A DNA stretch of 64,000 nt from Clostridia bacterium (GCA_017414505.1 JAFQLQ010000032.1:1-64000); one strand, 5' to 3'; counted from the first letter of the stretch, positions 7,518 through 16,717 are shown. The notes: a model not told the origin generated them from the letters alone. Numbers and translations are program-made.

Positions 7518-9008
7518 ATGTTCACAACAACACTTATTGTTCTTATAATAAATGTGTTATCACGTGGAATGGCACTCGTTGCAAACAGCTTTATTACAGC
7601 TTCCTTTGGTGCTACGGCACAAACAAGTGCGTATTCCTTTGCTCTTACTTTAACAAATATTATTACAACTGTTATAGGAACAACCCTTACAACCTCAGTT
7701 GTGCCAATTTATACTGATTTAAGGGAAAAGCATTCAAAAAAGAGAACCTTTGATTTTCTAAACAACACAATTTCTCTTACGGTTATTGTAAGTATTGTAC
7801 TTGTTTTAATAGGCTCTCTTGCAGCACCTTTGTTTGCTAAAATGGCTAAAGACGGTGACTATGGATTTACAATTTATGCCATAAGAATTCTGCTTTATTC
7901 AATTATTTTTATAGCTCTTTATTATATTTTAAGCGGACTTCTTCAGGCTAATAACCGTTTTTACCTTGCGGCGGCAGTTAGTATTCCAAGCTCACTTGTA
8001 AGCATTATCTATCTTACAGCGTTTGCTCCGAAATTCGGAATGAAGGGTTTGTGTGTCGCTACACTTATCGGATTCTTTTTGCAGTTTTTTATTCTCGTGC
8101 CTGCCATAAGGAAAATTGATTACAGATTTTCGCTTTCCTTTAATTACAAAAACGAAGATATGTTTAAAATTTTCAAGGTAGTAGCGCCTGTTATTGTGGG
8201 AGTTTGTGCCCATCAGATAAATCTGCTTACCAACGGTTCAATAGCTTTCTCGCACGATGCAAACCGTTATGTTGTTTTAAATAATGCGCAAAATTTAGGC
8301 GTTCAGATTGTTATGACAATTGTTCTTGCAATCACCTCGGTGGTTTATCCTAAAATGTCCACCCTGCACGCAAAAGGTGATTTAAAAGGACTTAACGAAC
8401 AGTTTTTATCCACGTTAAGCGGTTCTGTTTTACTTCTTCTGCCTGTAAATTTTGCATTTTACATTTATTCATACGATATTATGGATTTGGTTTACGGCTA
8501 CGGAAAATTTACAGCATCTGATGTTGCACTTGGAGGAACTGTTTTTTCACTGTATTCATTCAGCGTTCTTGGAATTGCATTCAAGGAGATTACCGACAGA
8601 GCCTTTTATGCCCTTAAAAACACTAAAACACCCGCATACAACGGTGTGCTTATTATGGCAGTAAACATTATACTCAGTGCAGTTACGGTTAAATTCTGGG
8701 GACTTGCCGGAATAGCATTTGCTTATTCGGTTGCCGCTTTGTGCGGAGGAATAAATATTTTCCGTTTGTTTAAAAAGAAAAATGCAGGAATTTTAGTAAA
8801 ACCTGTGGCGACTGCATTTTTAAAGTCTGTTACAGGATGTGTTATAATGAGTATTGTAATAATACTTGTGAAAAACATCGGTTTTGGTGACGGAAAGCTT
8901 GCTCTTATTCTCAAAATGGGAATTTCCGGTATTTTGGGACTTATAGCTTACGGTGTCACTCTAATTTTATTAAAAACAAAAGAAATTAAATCTATTATAA
9001 AATTTTAA
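7518..9008 (+). CDS. murJ: MurJ/MviN-type lipid-linked oligosaccharide flippase
   Basis: A polytopic protein of the MOP superfamily with about 13-14 hydrophobic segments. The N-terminus carries RGMALVANSFITASFGAT, matching the MurJ first-helix pattern, and basic residues line the core loops. The family flips lipid II or related undecaprenyl-linked intermediates across the membrane. Since an O-antigen ligase-like gene and a pyruvyl transferase follow, it may instead serve a secondary wall polymer. RBS AGAGG lies 10 bases before the ATG. First gene of a five-gene operon. Confidence 0.85.
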   Translation: MFTTTLIVLIINVLSRGMALVANSFITASFGATAQTSAYSFALTLTNIITTVIGTTLTTSVVPIYTDLREKHSKKRTFDFLNNTISLTVIVSIVLVLIGSLAAPLFAKMAKDGDYGFTIYAIRILLYSIIFIALYYILSGLLQANNRFYLAAAVSIPSSLVSIIYLTAFAPKFGMKGLCVATLIGFFLQFFILVPAIRKIDYRFSLSFNYKNEDMFKIFKVVAPVIVGVCAHQINLLTNGSIAFSHDANRYVVLNNAQNLGVQIVMTIVLAITSVVYPKMSTLHAKGDLKGLNEQFLSTLSGSVLLLLPVNFAFYIYSYDIMDLVYGYGKFTASDVALGGTVFSLYSFSVLGIAFKEITDRAFYALKNTKTPAYNGVLIMAVNIILSAVTVKFWGLAGIAFAYSVAALCGGINIFRLFKKKNAGILVKPVATAFLKSVTGCVIMSIVIILVKNIGFGDGKLALILKMGISGILGLIAYGVTLILLKTKEIKSIIKF

Positions 9009-9020
9009 GGAGAGAAAACT

Positions 9021-9491
9021 ATGTCAAACTACAAAAAGGGGAAATTCAATATTATTGATTTTCTGATAATCATTCTGCTTGCTGTAATAGTGATATTTGC
9101 AGGCTACAAACTTATTTCAGGACGTGAAGCACCAAAAACAACACAGCTTCTTCAGGTTAAATATTATTACAATGATGTGCCTGAATTTGCGGCTAAAAAA
9201 ATAAAAGCCGGCGATAATGTTATGGACTTCCTTTCTGACAATCAGCTTGGCACTGTTACCAAGGTTGAGATTGATGATGCTGTTATTTACGGTGAGAATT
9301 CCAAAGGAGAAACAGTTACCTCTTCAAAGGAAGGTTATAAATCCGTAACTGTAACAACAGAAGTTGAAGCAAATTTATCAAATCACGGTTTTGAAGTAAA
9401 AAAAGCAATGTATCCTGTAGGACATTATCTGTCCATTTTGTGCGGAGATGTTAAGCTTTATGCTGAAATAACCGAAATTAAGCCATTATAA
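9021..9491 (+). CDS. DUF4330 membrane-anchored protein, copy 1
   Basis: 156 residues: a short cytoplasmic KGKFNIIDF start, one membrane segment (about 13-31), then a beta-rich extracellular domain (LLQVKYYYNDVPEFAAK...AGDNVMD...LGTVTKVEI...VTTEVEAN.....YPVGHYLSILCGD). This is the DUF4330 architecture. It starts 12 bp after the flippase gene and is followed by a paralogue. Function unknown; the location points to wall polymer export or assembly. RBS AAGGAGAG. Confidence 0.8.
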   Translation: MSNYKKGKFNIIDFLIIILLAVIVIFAGYKLISGREAPKTTQLLQVKYYYNDVPEFAAKKIKAGDNVMDFLSDNQLGTVTKVEIDDAVIYGENSKGETVTSSKEGYKSVTVTTEVEANLSNHGFEVKKAMYPVGHYLSILCGDVKLYAEITEIKPL

Positions 9492-9510
9492 GAAAGGAAG
9501 GTAGTTTGCT

Positions 9511-9990
9511 ATGGATAGTCAAGGAAGAATTAAAGGAAAAATCAATATTATAGACCTTATAATAATTATAGTTGCAGTTTGTGCGGTTGCTTTTATAGGA
9601 TACCGTTATCTTGCTCCCGATCCGGATATGGTTTTACCATCTAAAATTCAGGTTAAATATTATGCGGAAATGGTAGACGACAGTGTTGCGGCTTTGCCAA
9701 AGGTTGGAGATCCAATTTCGGATCCCTCATCCAAAAATCAGCTTGGTGTTATAACTGCGGTTGAAAGAGGCGATTCGGTGGTATATAATACCGATGCAGA
9801 CGGAAAAATTGTTAAAGCAACATATCCGGGTTATTCGTCGCTTATTATAACCTCCGAACTGGAAGCTGAAAAAGCCGCTAACGGAATAGAGCTGAACAAG
9901 GCTAAATACGCTATCGGACATACTTTTACTATGTATTGCGGAAACACAAGATTCACAACAAAAATTTATGATATTCAGGTACTTAATTAA
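9511..9990 (+). CDS. DUF4330 membrane-anchored protein, copy 2
   Basis: Tandem paralogue of the preceding gene with the same plan: GKINIIDLIIII membrane segment, VKYYAEMVDDSVAAL, KVGDPISD, LGVITAVERGD and a terminal AIGHTFTMYCG block. The two copies share the NQLG-V-T-x-V-E core. A heteromeric pair is possible. RBS AAAGGAAGG lies 10 bases before the ATG. Confidence 0.8.
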   Translation: MDSQGRIKGKINIIDLIIIIVAVCAVAFIGYRYLAPDPDMVLPSKIQVKYYAEMVDDSVAALPKVGDPISDPSSKNQLGVITAVERGDSVVYNTDADGKIVKATYPGYSSLIITSELEAEKAANGIELNKAKYAIGHTFTMYCGNTRFTTKIYDIQVLN

Positions 9991-10007
9991 AGAACGGAGT
10001 TTACACT

Positions 10008-11618
10008 ATGTTTTCTGAAAGCTTTACAGGCAGAGCTCTCTGCCAAATAAAAAACGCTGTACTCTCCTCTATGGCATTTCATTATATTACTGTTATTTTA
10101 AATTTTGTTGCACTTCTTTTCAAATGGGTTGAATACAGCGCCATATATCACTTTATATTTAAAATAGTTAAATATTTTGCTGATAAAACAAAAAGCAGTA
10201 TTACTTATCAGTTACTGCAAAATACTACAAAAATAGATATTTACGTCAAGCATTCAAAAATTCTGAAATTTTTTGATAAAATTTCTGTAAGCTGTTTAAG
10301 CGGACTCGAAAAAATCTATAAAAATATAAGAAAAATAAATCTTGGAAGTATTAATAATACAGTATTTGAATACTTCCACCGCTCAGGGTATTTTCGTTAT
10401 GAGCTTCTTGTTGGCTATGCTTTTCTTATAACCTTTGTTGTTCCTCATGATTTCTGGAACAATATTTACGGACTTGGAATTGCTGTGATTCTGTTTGCTC
10501 TTTATGTTGTTGTACTGCTTTCCGGCCGTAATTTCTCCTATCGTATAAGCGAGCTTAATATAGGACTTCTTATATTTATGTTTATGACTGCTGTTTCTGT
10601 TTTTATATCATATGCTCCAAGAGACAGCTTCAGAGTATTTTTGTTTTTTATAACGGCCTATATATTTATGTTCGTTATATCCGGAAGTATCAAAGAAGAA
10701 AATACTCTTCATAAATTTCTTGGGCTTGTATATCTTACAGTTCAGATAACAGCTGTAATTTGTATTATTCAGGGAATTATAGGTGTTGAAGCAGATGCTG
10801 TTTTAACAGATATGACAACTAACGAAGGTCTACCCGGAAGAGCATTTTCAACTCTTGAAAATCCAAATAACTATGCGGAATTTCTGGTAATGTTTTTCCC
10901 ATTCTGCTGGGCGTTTTCACTTAACATTGACAATAAAGGAAAAAGAAAAGCCGCATTGTGCGGTCTTGCACTTCCCGTTATTGCAATTGCGCTGACATAT
11001 TCACGTTCCGGTTGGGTTTCAATAGCACTTGGTGTTTTAACGCTGATTATTTTCTACGATATAAAATATCTGCCTTATCTCATAATGGCAGGAATTGCCG
11101 CAATTCCGTTTCTTCCGCAGTCCATTATGCAGCGATTGCTTACGCTTGGAAGTATGGAAGATACCTCTAATGCATACCGTGTTTATATATGGAACGGAAC
11201 TATTGATATGATGAAAGATTTCTGGCTTCGTGGTATCGGAATGGGAACAAAAACATTCCAGAAGCTTTATCCTCTTTACTCTGACTACTGGTCAAAGCTT
11301 GCTCCGCATTCACATATGCTGTTCCTTCAGGTGCTTGCTGAAACAGGTATTATAGGTGTAGTTGCGTTTTTATGGTTCTGGGTAGATTTTATTAAAAAAT
11401 CTGTTACCATATATATTAAAAATAAAGTTACTCCTAAAATGAAAAATGTTATTATTGCTGGTATTGCTTCGCTTATCGGACTTATATTTATAAGCGGTGT
11501 TGAATATATCTGGTTCTACCCGAGAAATTTAACCGCATTCTTCTGCGTTATTGGTATTATGAGTGCAAGCATAAGAATTTGCAAATATACTCCAGAAAAA
11601 AAGAAAGGTAAACTGTAA
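10008..11618 (+). CDS. O-antigen ligase/polymerase family membrane protein
   Basis: 536 residues with an unusual 120-residue N-terminal part, then about 10 hydrophobic segments from residue 130. The Wzy_C/WaaL region includes GRAFSTLENPNNYAEFLV near residue 282, the YSRSGW signature near 331, and the large outside loop with LRGIGMGTKTFQKLYP and a following APHSHMLFLQVLAETG (Wzy_C His/Glu pattern). It likely transfers or polymerises an undecaprenyl-linked glycan outside the membrane. Substrate unknown; its neighbours suggest a secondary wall polymer. Confidence 0.85.
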   Translation: MFSESFTGRALCQIKNAVLSSMAFHYITVILNFVALLFKWVEYSAIYHFIFKIVKYFADKTKSSITYQLLQNTTKIDIYVKHSKILKFFDKISVSCLSGLEKIYKNIRKINLGSINNTVFEYFHRSGYFRYELLVGYAFLITFVVPHDFWNNIYGLGIAVILFALYVVVLLSGRNFSYRISELNIGLLIFMFMTAVSVFISYAPRDSFRVFLFFITAYIFMFVISGSIKEENTLHKFLGLVYLTVQITAVICIIQGIIGVEADAVLTDMTTNEGLPGRAFSTLENPNNYAEFLVMFFPFCWAFSLNIDNKGKRKAALCGLALPVIAIALTYSRSGWVSIALGVLTLIIFYDIKYLPYLIMAGIAAIPFLPQSIMQRLLTLGSMEDTSNAYRVYIWNGTIDMMKDFWLRGIGMGTKTFQKLYPLYSDYWSKLAPHSHMLFLQVLAETGIIGVVAFLWFWVDFIKKSVTIYIKNKVTPKMKNVIIAGIASLIGLIFISGVEYIWFYPRNLTAFFCVIGIMSASIRICKYTPEKKKGKL

Positions 11619-11619
11619 A

Positions 11620-13845
11620 ATGAACGTTCTGCACATTATCAGCGGCGGCGACAGTGGCGGTGCAAAAACTCACGTTTTTGCCCTTCTGGATGCGTTGAAA
11701 AAATATGTTAATGTAAAAATTGTATGCTTTATTCCCGGAGTGTTCTATCAGGAAATTCAGCATAAGGATATTCAGTCGGTTTTATTTAACCAGAAAAACC
11801 GTATGGATTTATCCATAATAACTAAAATTGAAAATCTGATAAAAGATGAAAAATATGACATTGTGCACGTGCACGGTGCTCGTGCAAACTTTATAGCGGC
11901 GTTGCTTAAGCCACGTATAAATGTTCCTGTTATTACCACTGTTCACAGTGACTATAAGCTTGATTTTACCGAATCGTTATATAAGAAACTTGTATTTACC
12001 GCAACCAACACTCTGGCTTTGCGTCTTATGGATTATTATATTGGCGTTTCGGATAATTTTAAAAGAATGCTGGTAAGCCGAGGGTTTAATCCTAACAAAG
12101 TTTATACAGTTTATAACGGTATGGATTATGATAAGCCGGCAGATTTTTGTTCAAAAGAAGAATTTGCAAAAAAATACGGCATAGATTATTCTCCCGAGTA
12201 CACATATGTGGGCATAATAGGAAGATTTGATAAGGTTAAAGGGCACGAAGTATTTATAAAGGGTGCCGCAGAAGTTGCAGGAAAGAACCCGAATGTCAGA
12301 TTTCTGCTTGCGGGTGAGGGTGAGGAAAAAGAAGCTCTCATAAAGCTTGCAAAAGAACTTGGAGTTTACGATAAACTGCATTTTCTTGGATTTATAAAAG
12401 ATATCTACAGTTTTCTTAATTTTGTTGATATAAACACTCTTACTTCGTTAAGCGAAAGCTTCCCCTATGTTCTTTTAGAGGGAGCGAAAATGAAAAAAGC
12501 AACAGTAAGCTCTGCGGTAGGAGGTATTCCGGATCTTATTAAAAACGGAAAGACCGGTATGCTTTTTGAAAATATGAACCATTCGCAGTTTGCACAAAAA
12601 TTATGTACTCTTATCGAAAATCCCGAATTAAGAGAACGTCTTGGAGTGTCACTTCATCGCTTTGCAACTACCTGTTTTTCATCCGAAAGTCTTGCGCTTA
12701 AACATGTGGAAATCTATAAAGATGTGCTGGAAAGACACAAAGCAAAAAAAGAATACGATGTTATAATGTCCGGGTATTACGGATTCAAAAACAATGGCGA
12801 TGATGCACTTCTTACAACAATTATATCCAATCTTAAGGAACAGAAAAAAGATATAAAAATTGCAGTTCTATCAAAACGGCCCAAAGAAACAAAGGTTCAG
12901 TTTTTAGTAGATTCAATGAATAGGTTTAACCCGTTTTCTGCGATTTGCGCCATAAGAAAATCCAAACTGTTTCTTAATGGCGGAGGCACACTTATTCACG
13001 ATTCAACCAGTACACTTTCTCTTCTTTATTATCTTACTATGATGAAGCTTGCTAAAATTATGGGGCTTAAGGTTGTTATGTATGCAAACGGCATCGGACC
13101 TGTTAAGGAAAAGAACATAAAAGTTGCCGGAAAGGTGTGCAATACAGTAGATTTAATTACACTTCGTGATGAGCTTTCACTCGAAGAGCTGAAACGGTTA
13201 AATGTTTCAAAGCCTCCTATTCATATAACGGCTGATCCGGCTATTACCCTGGAAGCGGAAGATTCAGGTTCAATTAGCGAAATCTTAAAAAACCACGGAA
13301 TTAATGAAGAACATCAAAATAAATTTATAGGAATTTCGCTGAGAAGCTGGAATAAAAATGATCCTGATATGGAAGAAAAAATTGCGAAAATAATTGAAAG
13401 AGCATACAAGAAATACGGTTTGATTCCATTATTCCTTCCTATGAAACAGTCGGATGATTTACCTCTTTGCAGAAAAATAATGAATATGGTAAATATTCCA
13501 TCTTACGTAATTGATAAGGAATATCCGGCAAATGTTCTTATGGGAATTATCAAAAACTGCCGTTTAATTCTGGGAATGCGACTGCATTCGCTAATTTATG
13601 CTACTGCTGTAAGTGTGCCGGTAATTGGATTGGTTTATGATCCGAAAATTTCAGGATTTTTAAATTATGTAAATCAAAGCCGTACAACAAAGGTTTATAA
13701 TGTAGACGAAAATTTGATTAATGAATATATTGATGAAATTATTTCTACAGAAGATAAAATCAAGCAGGAGCTGAAAGAAAGTACAGAAAAACTTAAAAAA
13801 TTAGCACTTAAAAATGCTGAATTAACAGTAGAATTACTTAAATAA
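11620..13845 (+). CDS. GT4 glycosyltransferase fused to CsaB-type polysaccharide pyruvyl transferase
   Basis: Two enzymes in one 741-residue chain. Residues 1-380 are a GT-B glycosyltransferase of family 4, with a SGGDSGGAKTHV donor loop, HVHGARANF, YNGMDY, GIIGRFDKVKG, and ESFPYVLLEGAKMKKATVSS for the EX7E region. Residues about 385-741 are a CsaB-like pyruvyl transferase: SGYYGFKNNGDDAL, LNGGGTLIHD, YANGIGPV, ITADPA and GMRLHSLIYA. CsaB puts ketal pyruvate on secondary cell wall polymer, which SLH domains bind, and several SLH proteins are encoded in this window. It starts 1 bp after the ligase stop, so the two are translationally coupled. CsaB is usually a separate protein. Confidence 0.88.
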   Translation: MNVLHIISGGDSGGAKTHVFALLDALKKYVNVKIVCFIPGVFYQEIQHKDIQSVLFNQKNRMDLSIITKIENLIKDEKYDIVHVHGARANFIAALLKPRINVPVITTVHSDYKLDFTESLYKKLVFTATNTLALRLMDYYIGVSDNFKRMLVSRGFNPNKVYTVYNGMDYDKPADFCSKEEFAKKYGIDYSPEYTYVGIIGRFDKVKGHEVFIKGAAEVAGKNPNVRFLLAGEGEEKEALIKLAKELGVYDKLHFLGFIKDIYSFLNFVDINTLTSLSESFPYVLLEGAKMKKATVSSAVGGIPDLIKNGKTGMLFENMNHSQFAQKLCTLIENPELRERLGVSLHRFATTCFSSESLALKHVEIYKDVLERHKAKKEYDVIMSGYYGFKNNGDDALLTTIISNLKEQKKDIKIAVLSKRPKETKVQFLVDSMNRFNPFSAICAIRKSKLFLNGGGTLIHDSTSTLSLLYYLTMMKLAKIMGLKVVMYANGIGPVKEKNIKVAGKVCNTVDLITLRDELSLEELKRLNVSKPPIHITADPAITLEAEDSGSISEILKNHGINEEHQNKFIGISLRSWNKNDPDMEEKIAKIIERAYKKYGLIPLFLPMKQSDDLPLCRKIMNMVNIPSYVIDKEYPANVLMGIIKNCRLILGMRLHSLIYATAVSVPVIGLVYDPKISGFLNYVNQSRTTKVYNVDENLINEYIDEIISTEDKIKQELKESTEKLKKLALKNAELTVELLK

Positions 13846-13878
13846 GAAAGTCTGTGGGCATACCACAGACTTTCTTAT
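13842..13878. terminator. bidirectional terminator between convergent genes
   Basis: A perfect 16-bp stem (ATAAGAAAGTCTGTGG / CCACAGACTTTCTTAT) holds both the stop codon of the fusion gene and that of the HD-domain gene. Short T-runs lie on both sides. Confidence 0.8.
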
Positions 13879-14351
13879 TTTATATATTGTATGTTTTTTC
13901 TTTTCATTTTTTTAATAATTCCATAGGTTGCTTCGCATATGGCACAAAATTTATCCGCAACGGTTACAATATACGACTCTTTATATCTTGGAAATTTATA
14001 ATTGGCAAGCCACATATGTTTAAGAATTATATCTTTTTCTATTTTATTAAGTTCGCATATTTTGGAAGCATTTTTCAGCGCAATTTTCGGATGAAGCGCA
14101 GAATGCTTTATTATTCCAATTCCTTTTTCCTTATAATCATAAAAAAACAAATCGTGCAGTAAGGCGCCTCTTAATGCGGATTTGTAATCAAATTTTAGAA
14201 ATTTTGCAGTTTTATAGCTTATAAACGCCACATTCAGAGAATGTTGCAGCCTTGTTGTTCCAATATGATGAGAATAATATTCCAGTTTTTGTATATCGGG
14301 GTGCTTTAAAAGCTCATTTACAAGTAATAAAAATTCATTATTTTTGTTCAA
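13875..14351 (-). CDS. HD-domain phosphohydrolase
   Basis: 158 residues with HD-family metal ligands: QHSLNVAF (first His), GALLHDLFFYD (the HD pair), a downstream KHMWLANYKFPRY segment, and VTVADKF (final Asp). Such small stand-alone HD proteins hydrolyse phosphate esters or nucleotides; the substrate cannot be read from the sequence. The start is a TTG at 14351 with AGGAG eight bases before it; the nearby ATG is out of frame. Single gene, convergent with the polymer operon. Confidence 0.75.
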   Translation of the reverse strand: MNKNNEFLLLVNELLKHPDIQKLEYYSHHIGTTRLQHSLNVAFISYKTAKFLKFDYKSALRGALLHDLFFYDYKEKGIGIIKHSALHPKIALKNASKICELNKIEKDIILKHMWLANYKFPRYKESYIVTVADKFCAICEATYGIIKKMKRKNIQYIK

Positions 14352-14624
14352 TTCATCAACTCCTTTTTATACTTACAATATTATATCAGATTTTACATTT
14401 TATTCAACACACAAAAAATTCCAGAATGTTAAAATGTAAAAAAACAGGTATAGTTTTCCACATTCTCTGAGTTTTACAGTATAGCAAAACGTAAAAATCG
14501 TGCTATATCGTTTTTTTCTCATATTTATCTTTATAAATCTCTGAATTTCACTATAAAATGTGAAAAAAACAACGATAAAATTCTAATTTATGCGGAACGT
14601 GTAACATCAGGCAGAATCGCGGTT

Positions 14625-14631
14625 TTCGACA
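14625..14631 (-). promoter_or_regulatory. candidate 0A box (Spo0A binding site)
   Basis: TTCGACA is the exact reverse complement of the 0A box TGTCGAA. It lies 10 bp upstream of the -35 element of the proximal promoter, suggesting autoregulation as in Bacillus and Clostridium. Confidence 0.5.
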
Positions 14632-14641
14632 CTTTTCTCCG

Positions 14642-14670
14642 TTGATTTTACAAAAATTATGGTTTATACT
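14642..14670 (+). promoter_or_regulatory. sigma-A promoter of spo0A
   Basis: -35 TTGATT, 17 bp, -10 TATACT, 32 bp upstream of the start codon. RBS AAGGAAGTGG. Confidence 0.6.
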
Positions 14671-14702
14671 TTAAATAAAAAAACACAAAAGGAAGTGGAA
14701 CA

Positions 14703-15539
14703 ATGAATAATAAACAAATTACTGTTTTATTGGCAGATAACAGCCAGAAATTCAAAAGTGAGCTTGAGGGAAAATTAAATCAAACAGAAGGATTTTCTGT
14801 TATTGATTCGGTTTCTGACGGAACACAGGTAGTTGATAAGATTAAAACAATGAAGCCTGATGTTGTTATTATGGATATTTTGTTGCCTTTTACAGATGGA
14901 GTGGCAATTTTAGAAACATTAAAAAGAGAAAATCTGACAAAAACACCACAAATTATTGTAGTAAGTGCCGTTACTCTGGAATCTACGGTAAGACGTGCAA
15001 TAGAAAACGGTGCTCTGAGTTATATTGCAAAACCGTGTAAACCGGAAAGTGTTATAAGCACTATTAAAAATCTCATAGGCGATGCAAATGAGTTTGGTGA
15101 ACTGATGTCTGCGTCCGATACCAGTGAAAAAATTATTCCCTCCTGTAATGTTCAGGAGTTCTTTGAATCTAAAATTACCCATATTATACATAGAGTGGGA
15201 GTGCCCGCGCACATCAAAGGTTATCACTATTTAAGAAGTGCTATTTTAAAGGCAATTTTCAATTCCGATATCTTAAATTCTGTAACCAAGGAACTATATC
15301 CTCAGGTTGCGGAGGATTTCAATACAACTTCGCCAAGAGTAGAAAGGGCGATACGACACGCAATAGAAGTTGCCTGGAACAGAGGCGAGGAAGAAACTAT
15401 TGAAGAATTGTTTGGCTATACTATAGAAAGTCAGCGCGGAAAACCTACAAACAGTGAATTTATAGCAATGATTGCAGATAATCTCCGCCTTGAAAATCAC
15501 AGTATTCTGAAAACATATTCTTCATATAACGCGTCTTGA
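14703..15539 (+). CDS. spo0A: sporulation transcription factor Spo0A
   Basis: Master response regulator of sporulation. Receiver domain at residues 1-125 with acidic Asp12, the phosphoacceptor Asp58 in VVIMDILLP, and the switch Lys in YIAKPC. The C-terminal effector domain (about 160-278) carries the family signature: [13 protein letters not shown], then the recognition helix region [19 protein letters not shown]. The final block [18 protein letters not shown] also matches. Length 278 is normal. Transcribed alone. Its presence suggests a spore-forming lineage, although Spo0A is kept by some non-sporulating relatives. Confidence 0.97.
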   Translation: MNNKQITVLLADNSQKFKSELEGKLNQTEGFSVIDSVSDGTQVVDKIKTMKPDVVIMDILLPFTDGVAILETLKRENLTKTPQIIVVSAVTLESTVRRAIENGALSYIAKPCKPESVISTIKNLIGDANEFGELMSASDTSEKIIPSCNVQEFFESKITHIIHRVGVPAHIKGYHYLRSAILKAIFNSDILNSVTKELYPQVAEDFNTTSPRVERAIRHAIEVAWNRGEEETIEELFGYTIESQRGKPTNSEFIAMIADNLRLENHSILKTYSSYNAS

Positions 15540-15574
15540 AATGGTTTTAAATAAAATTCTTTATAAAATTTATA

Positions 15575-15603
15575 TTGACATTTTGAAAATTCGGTAGTAT
15601 AAT
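15575..15603 (+). promoter_or_regulatory. consensus sigma-A promoter for the riboswitch transcript
   Basis: Perfect TTGACA, 17-bp spacer, perfect TATAAT. The start would lie right at the 5' end of the riboswitch. Confidence 0.85.
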
Positions 15604-15610
15604 GTATTGA

Positions 15611-15710
15611 ACAAAGGGAGTAGCTGACATGATTTAATCATGTTTACACTGTCGTCAATACGATTTTCTGGAAGAAAATCCGGCTTTGTAAGAAACTGGC
15701 GAGACTTTAT
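15611..15710 (+). ncRNA. yybP-ykoY (Mn2+) riboswitch
   Basis: Carries the two conserved ends of the yybP-ykoY aptamer: AAAGGGAGTAGC at the 5' side (from 15613) and CTGGCGAGACTTT at the 3' side (about 15696-15708), joined by two helices between. P1 pairs AAAG with CTTT. The 3' strand of the aptamer (GAGAC) is also the 5' strand of the following terminator, so ligand-stabilised P1 would prevent termination. The family senses Mn2+ and generally turns on metal efflux genes. Confidence 0.85.
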
Positions 15711-15745
15711 TACATTTTTATTTGTAGTAATGTCTCGTTTTTTTA
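15701..15745 (+). terminator. riboswitch-controlled terminator
   Basis: The stem GAGAC...ATTAC / GTAAT...GTCTC with a small internal loop is followed by TTTTTTT (15738-15744). It overlaps the aptamer 3' end, forming the expression platform. Confidence 0.75.
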
Positions 15746-15787
15746 TTTGAAAAAACGGGATGATAACTACAGGAAAGGAAGTAAAAA

Positions 15788-16711
15788 ATGGAAATTATTT
15801 TACAGCTTTTATTGCTGGCGGTGGGCTTTGTATTTTTGGTAAAAGGTGCAGACTATTTTGTAGACGGAGCTGCAAGTGTAGCGGCAAAATTTAAAATTCC
15901 GCAGCTTATAATCGGATTAACTGTTGTTGCAATGGGAACAAGTGCTCCTGAAGCGGCGGTAAGTATATCTGCGGCAATGGCAGGAAGTGCGGAAATAACA
16001 ATTGGTAACATTGTTGGAAGTAATATACTTAATATTCTTATTATCCTTGGTGTTTCCTCGGTTATAACACCTCTTGCAATAGCAAAATCAACTATTAAAA
16101 TTGATATTCCGGTTGTTGTTTTTGCATCTGTTTTACTTATTTTAACAGGTCTTGACGGTAATATCGTATGGTGGGAAGGACTTATAATTCTTCTTGTATT
16201 TGCAGCCTATATCACATATCTTATTATCTCTGCAAAAAAGAATCCTTCCGAAGCAGAGGAAATTAAGGAAATGACTCTTGCAAAATCTTTGATTTTCACA
16301 GTTGCAGGTCTTGCTGTTGTTATTCTGGGAAGTAATGTTACAGTAAATTCTGCAACTACTCTTGCAAGAATGTTTGGAATGAGTGAACGTTTTATAGGTC
16401 TTACAATTGTTGCTCTGGGAACCTCTCTTCCCGAATTGTTTACATCAGTTATGGCGGCAAAAAAAGGCAATGCTGATATAGCAATCGGAAACATTGTTGG
16501 AAGCAATATTTTCAATATTCTTTTTGTTGTTGGGCTTTCAGCACTGGTTATTCCCGTTCCGTTTGATCCCGAATTTATGTTTGACGCTATAATTTCAATT
16601 GTAGCGGCTGTTGCTCTTCTGGTATTCAGCTTAAAGAAAATGAAGCTGGAACGCTGGGCAGGTATTGCTATGCTTCTTGGTTATGCAGCATATTTTGTTG
16701 TAATTATGTAA
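15788..16711 (+). CDS. CaCA-family cation antiporter (YrbG-like)
   Basis: 307-residue membrane protein with two inverted halves typical of the Ca2+/cation antiporter superfamily. The alpha-repeats are GTSAPEAAVSISAAMAGSAE followed by IGNIVGSNILNILI (first half), and GTSLPELFTSVMAAKKGNAD followed by IGNIVGSNIFNILF (second half). These Glu and Asn residues form the ion site in the family. YrbG-type members are annotated as Ca2+/Na+ exchangers. The Mn2+ riboswitch in front argues that this one exports Mn2+, or is induced by it. RBS AGGAAAGGAAG. Confidence 0.9.
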   Translation: MEIILQLLLLAVGFVFLVKGADYFVDGAASVAAKFKIPQLIIGLTVVAMGTSAPEAAVSISAAMAGSAEITIGNIVGSNILNILIILGVSSVITPLAIAKSTIKIDIPVVVFASVLLILTGLDGNIVWWEGLIILLVFAAYITYLIISAKKNPSEAEEIKEMTLAKSLIFTVAGLAVVILGSNVTVNSATTLARMFGMSERFIGLTIVALGTSLPELFTSVMAAKKGNADIAIGNIVGSNIFNILFVVGLSALVIPVPFDPEFMFDAIISIVAAVALLVFSLKKMKLERWAGIAMLLGYAAYFVVIM

Positions 16712-16717
16712 AAAATT

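Larger units (their letters stand above)
14352..14702. other. intergenic control region of spo0A and the HD gene
   Basis: A 350-bp AT-rich gap without an open frame of note. It contains a candidate Spo0A box, a possible sigma-H-like site (GGAACG ... GAATC, around 14594-14618) and a sigma-A promoter. TATAGC / GCTATA form a loose dyad at about 14480-14506. The HD gene promoter must lie in the left third, but no clear -35/-10 pair was found. Confidence 0.5.
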
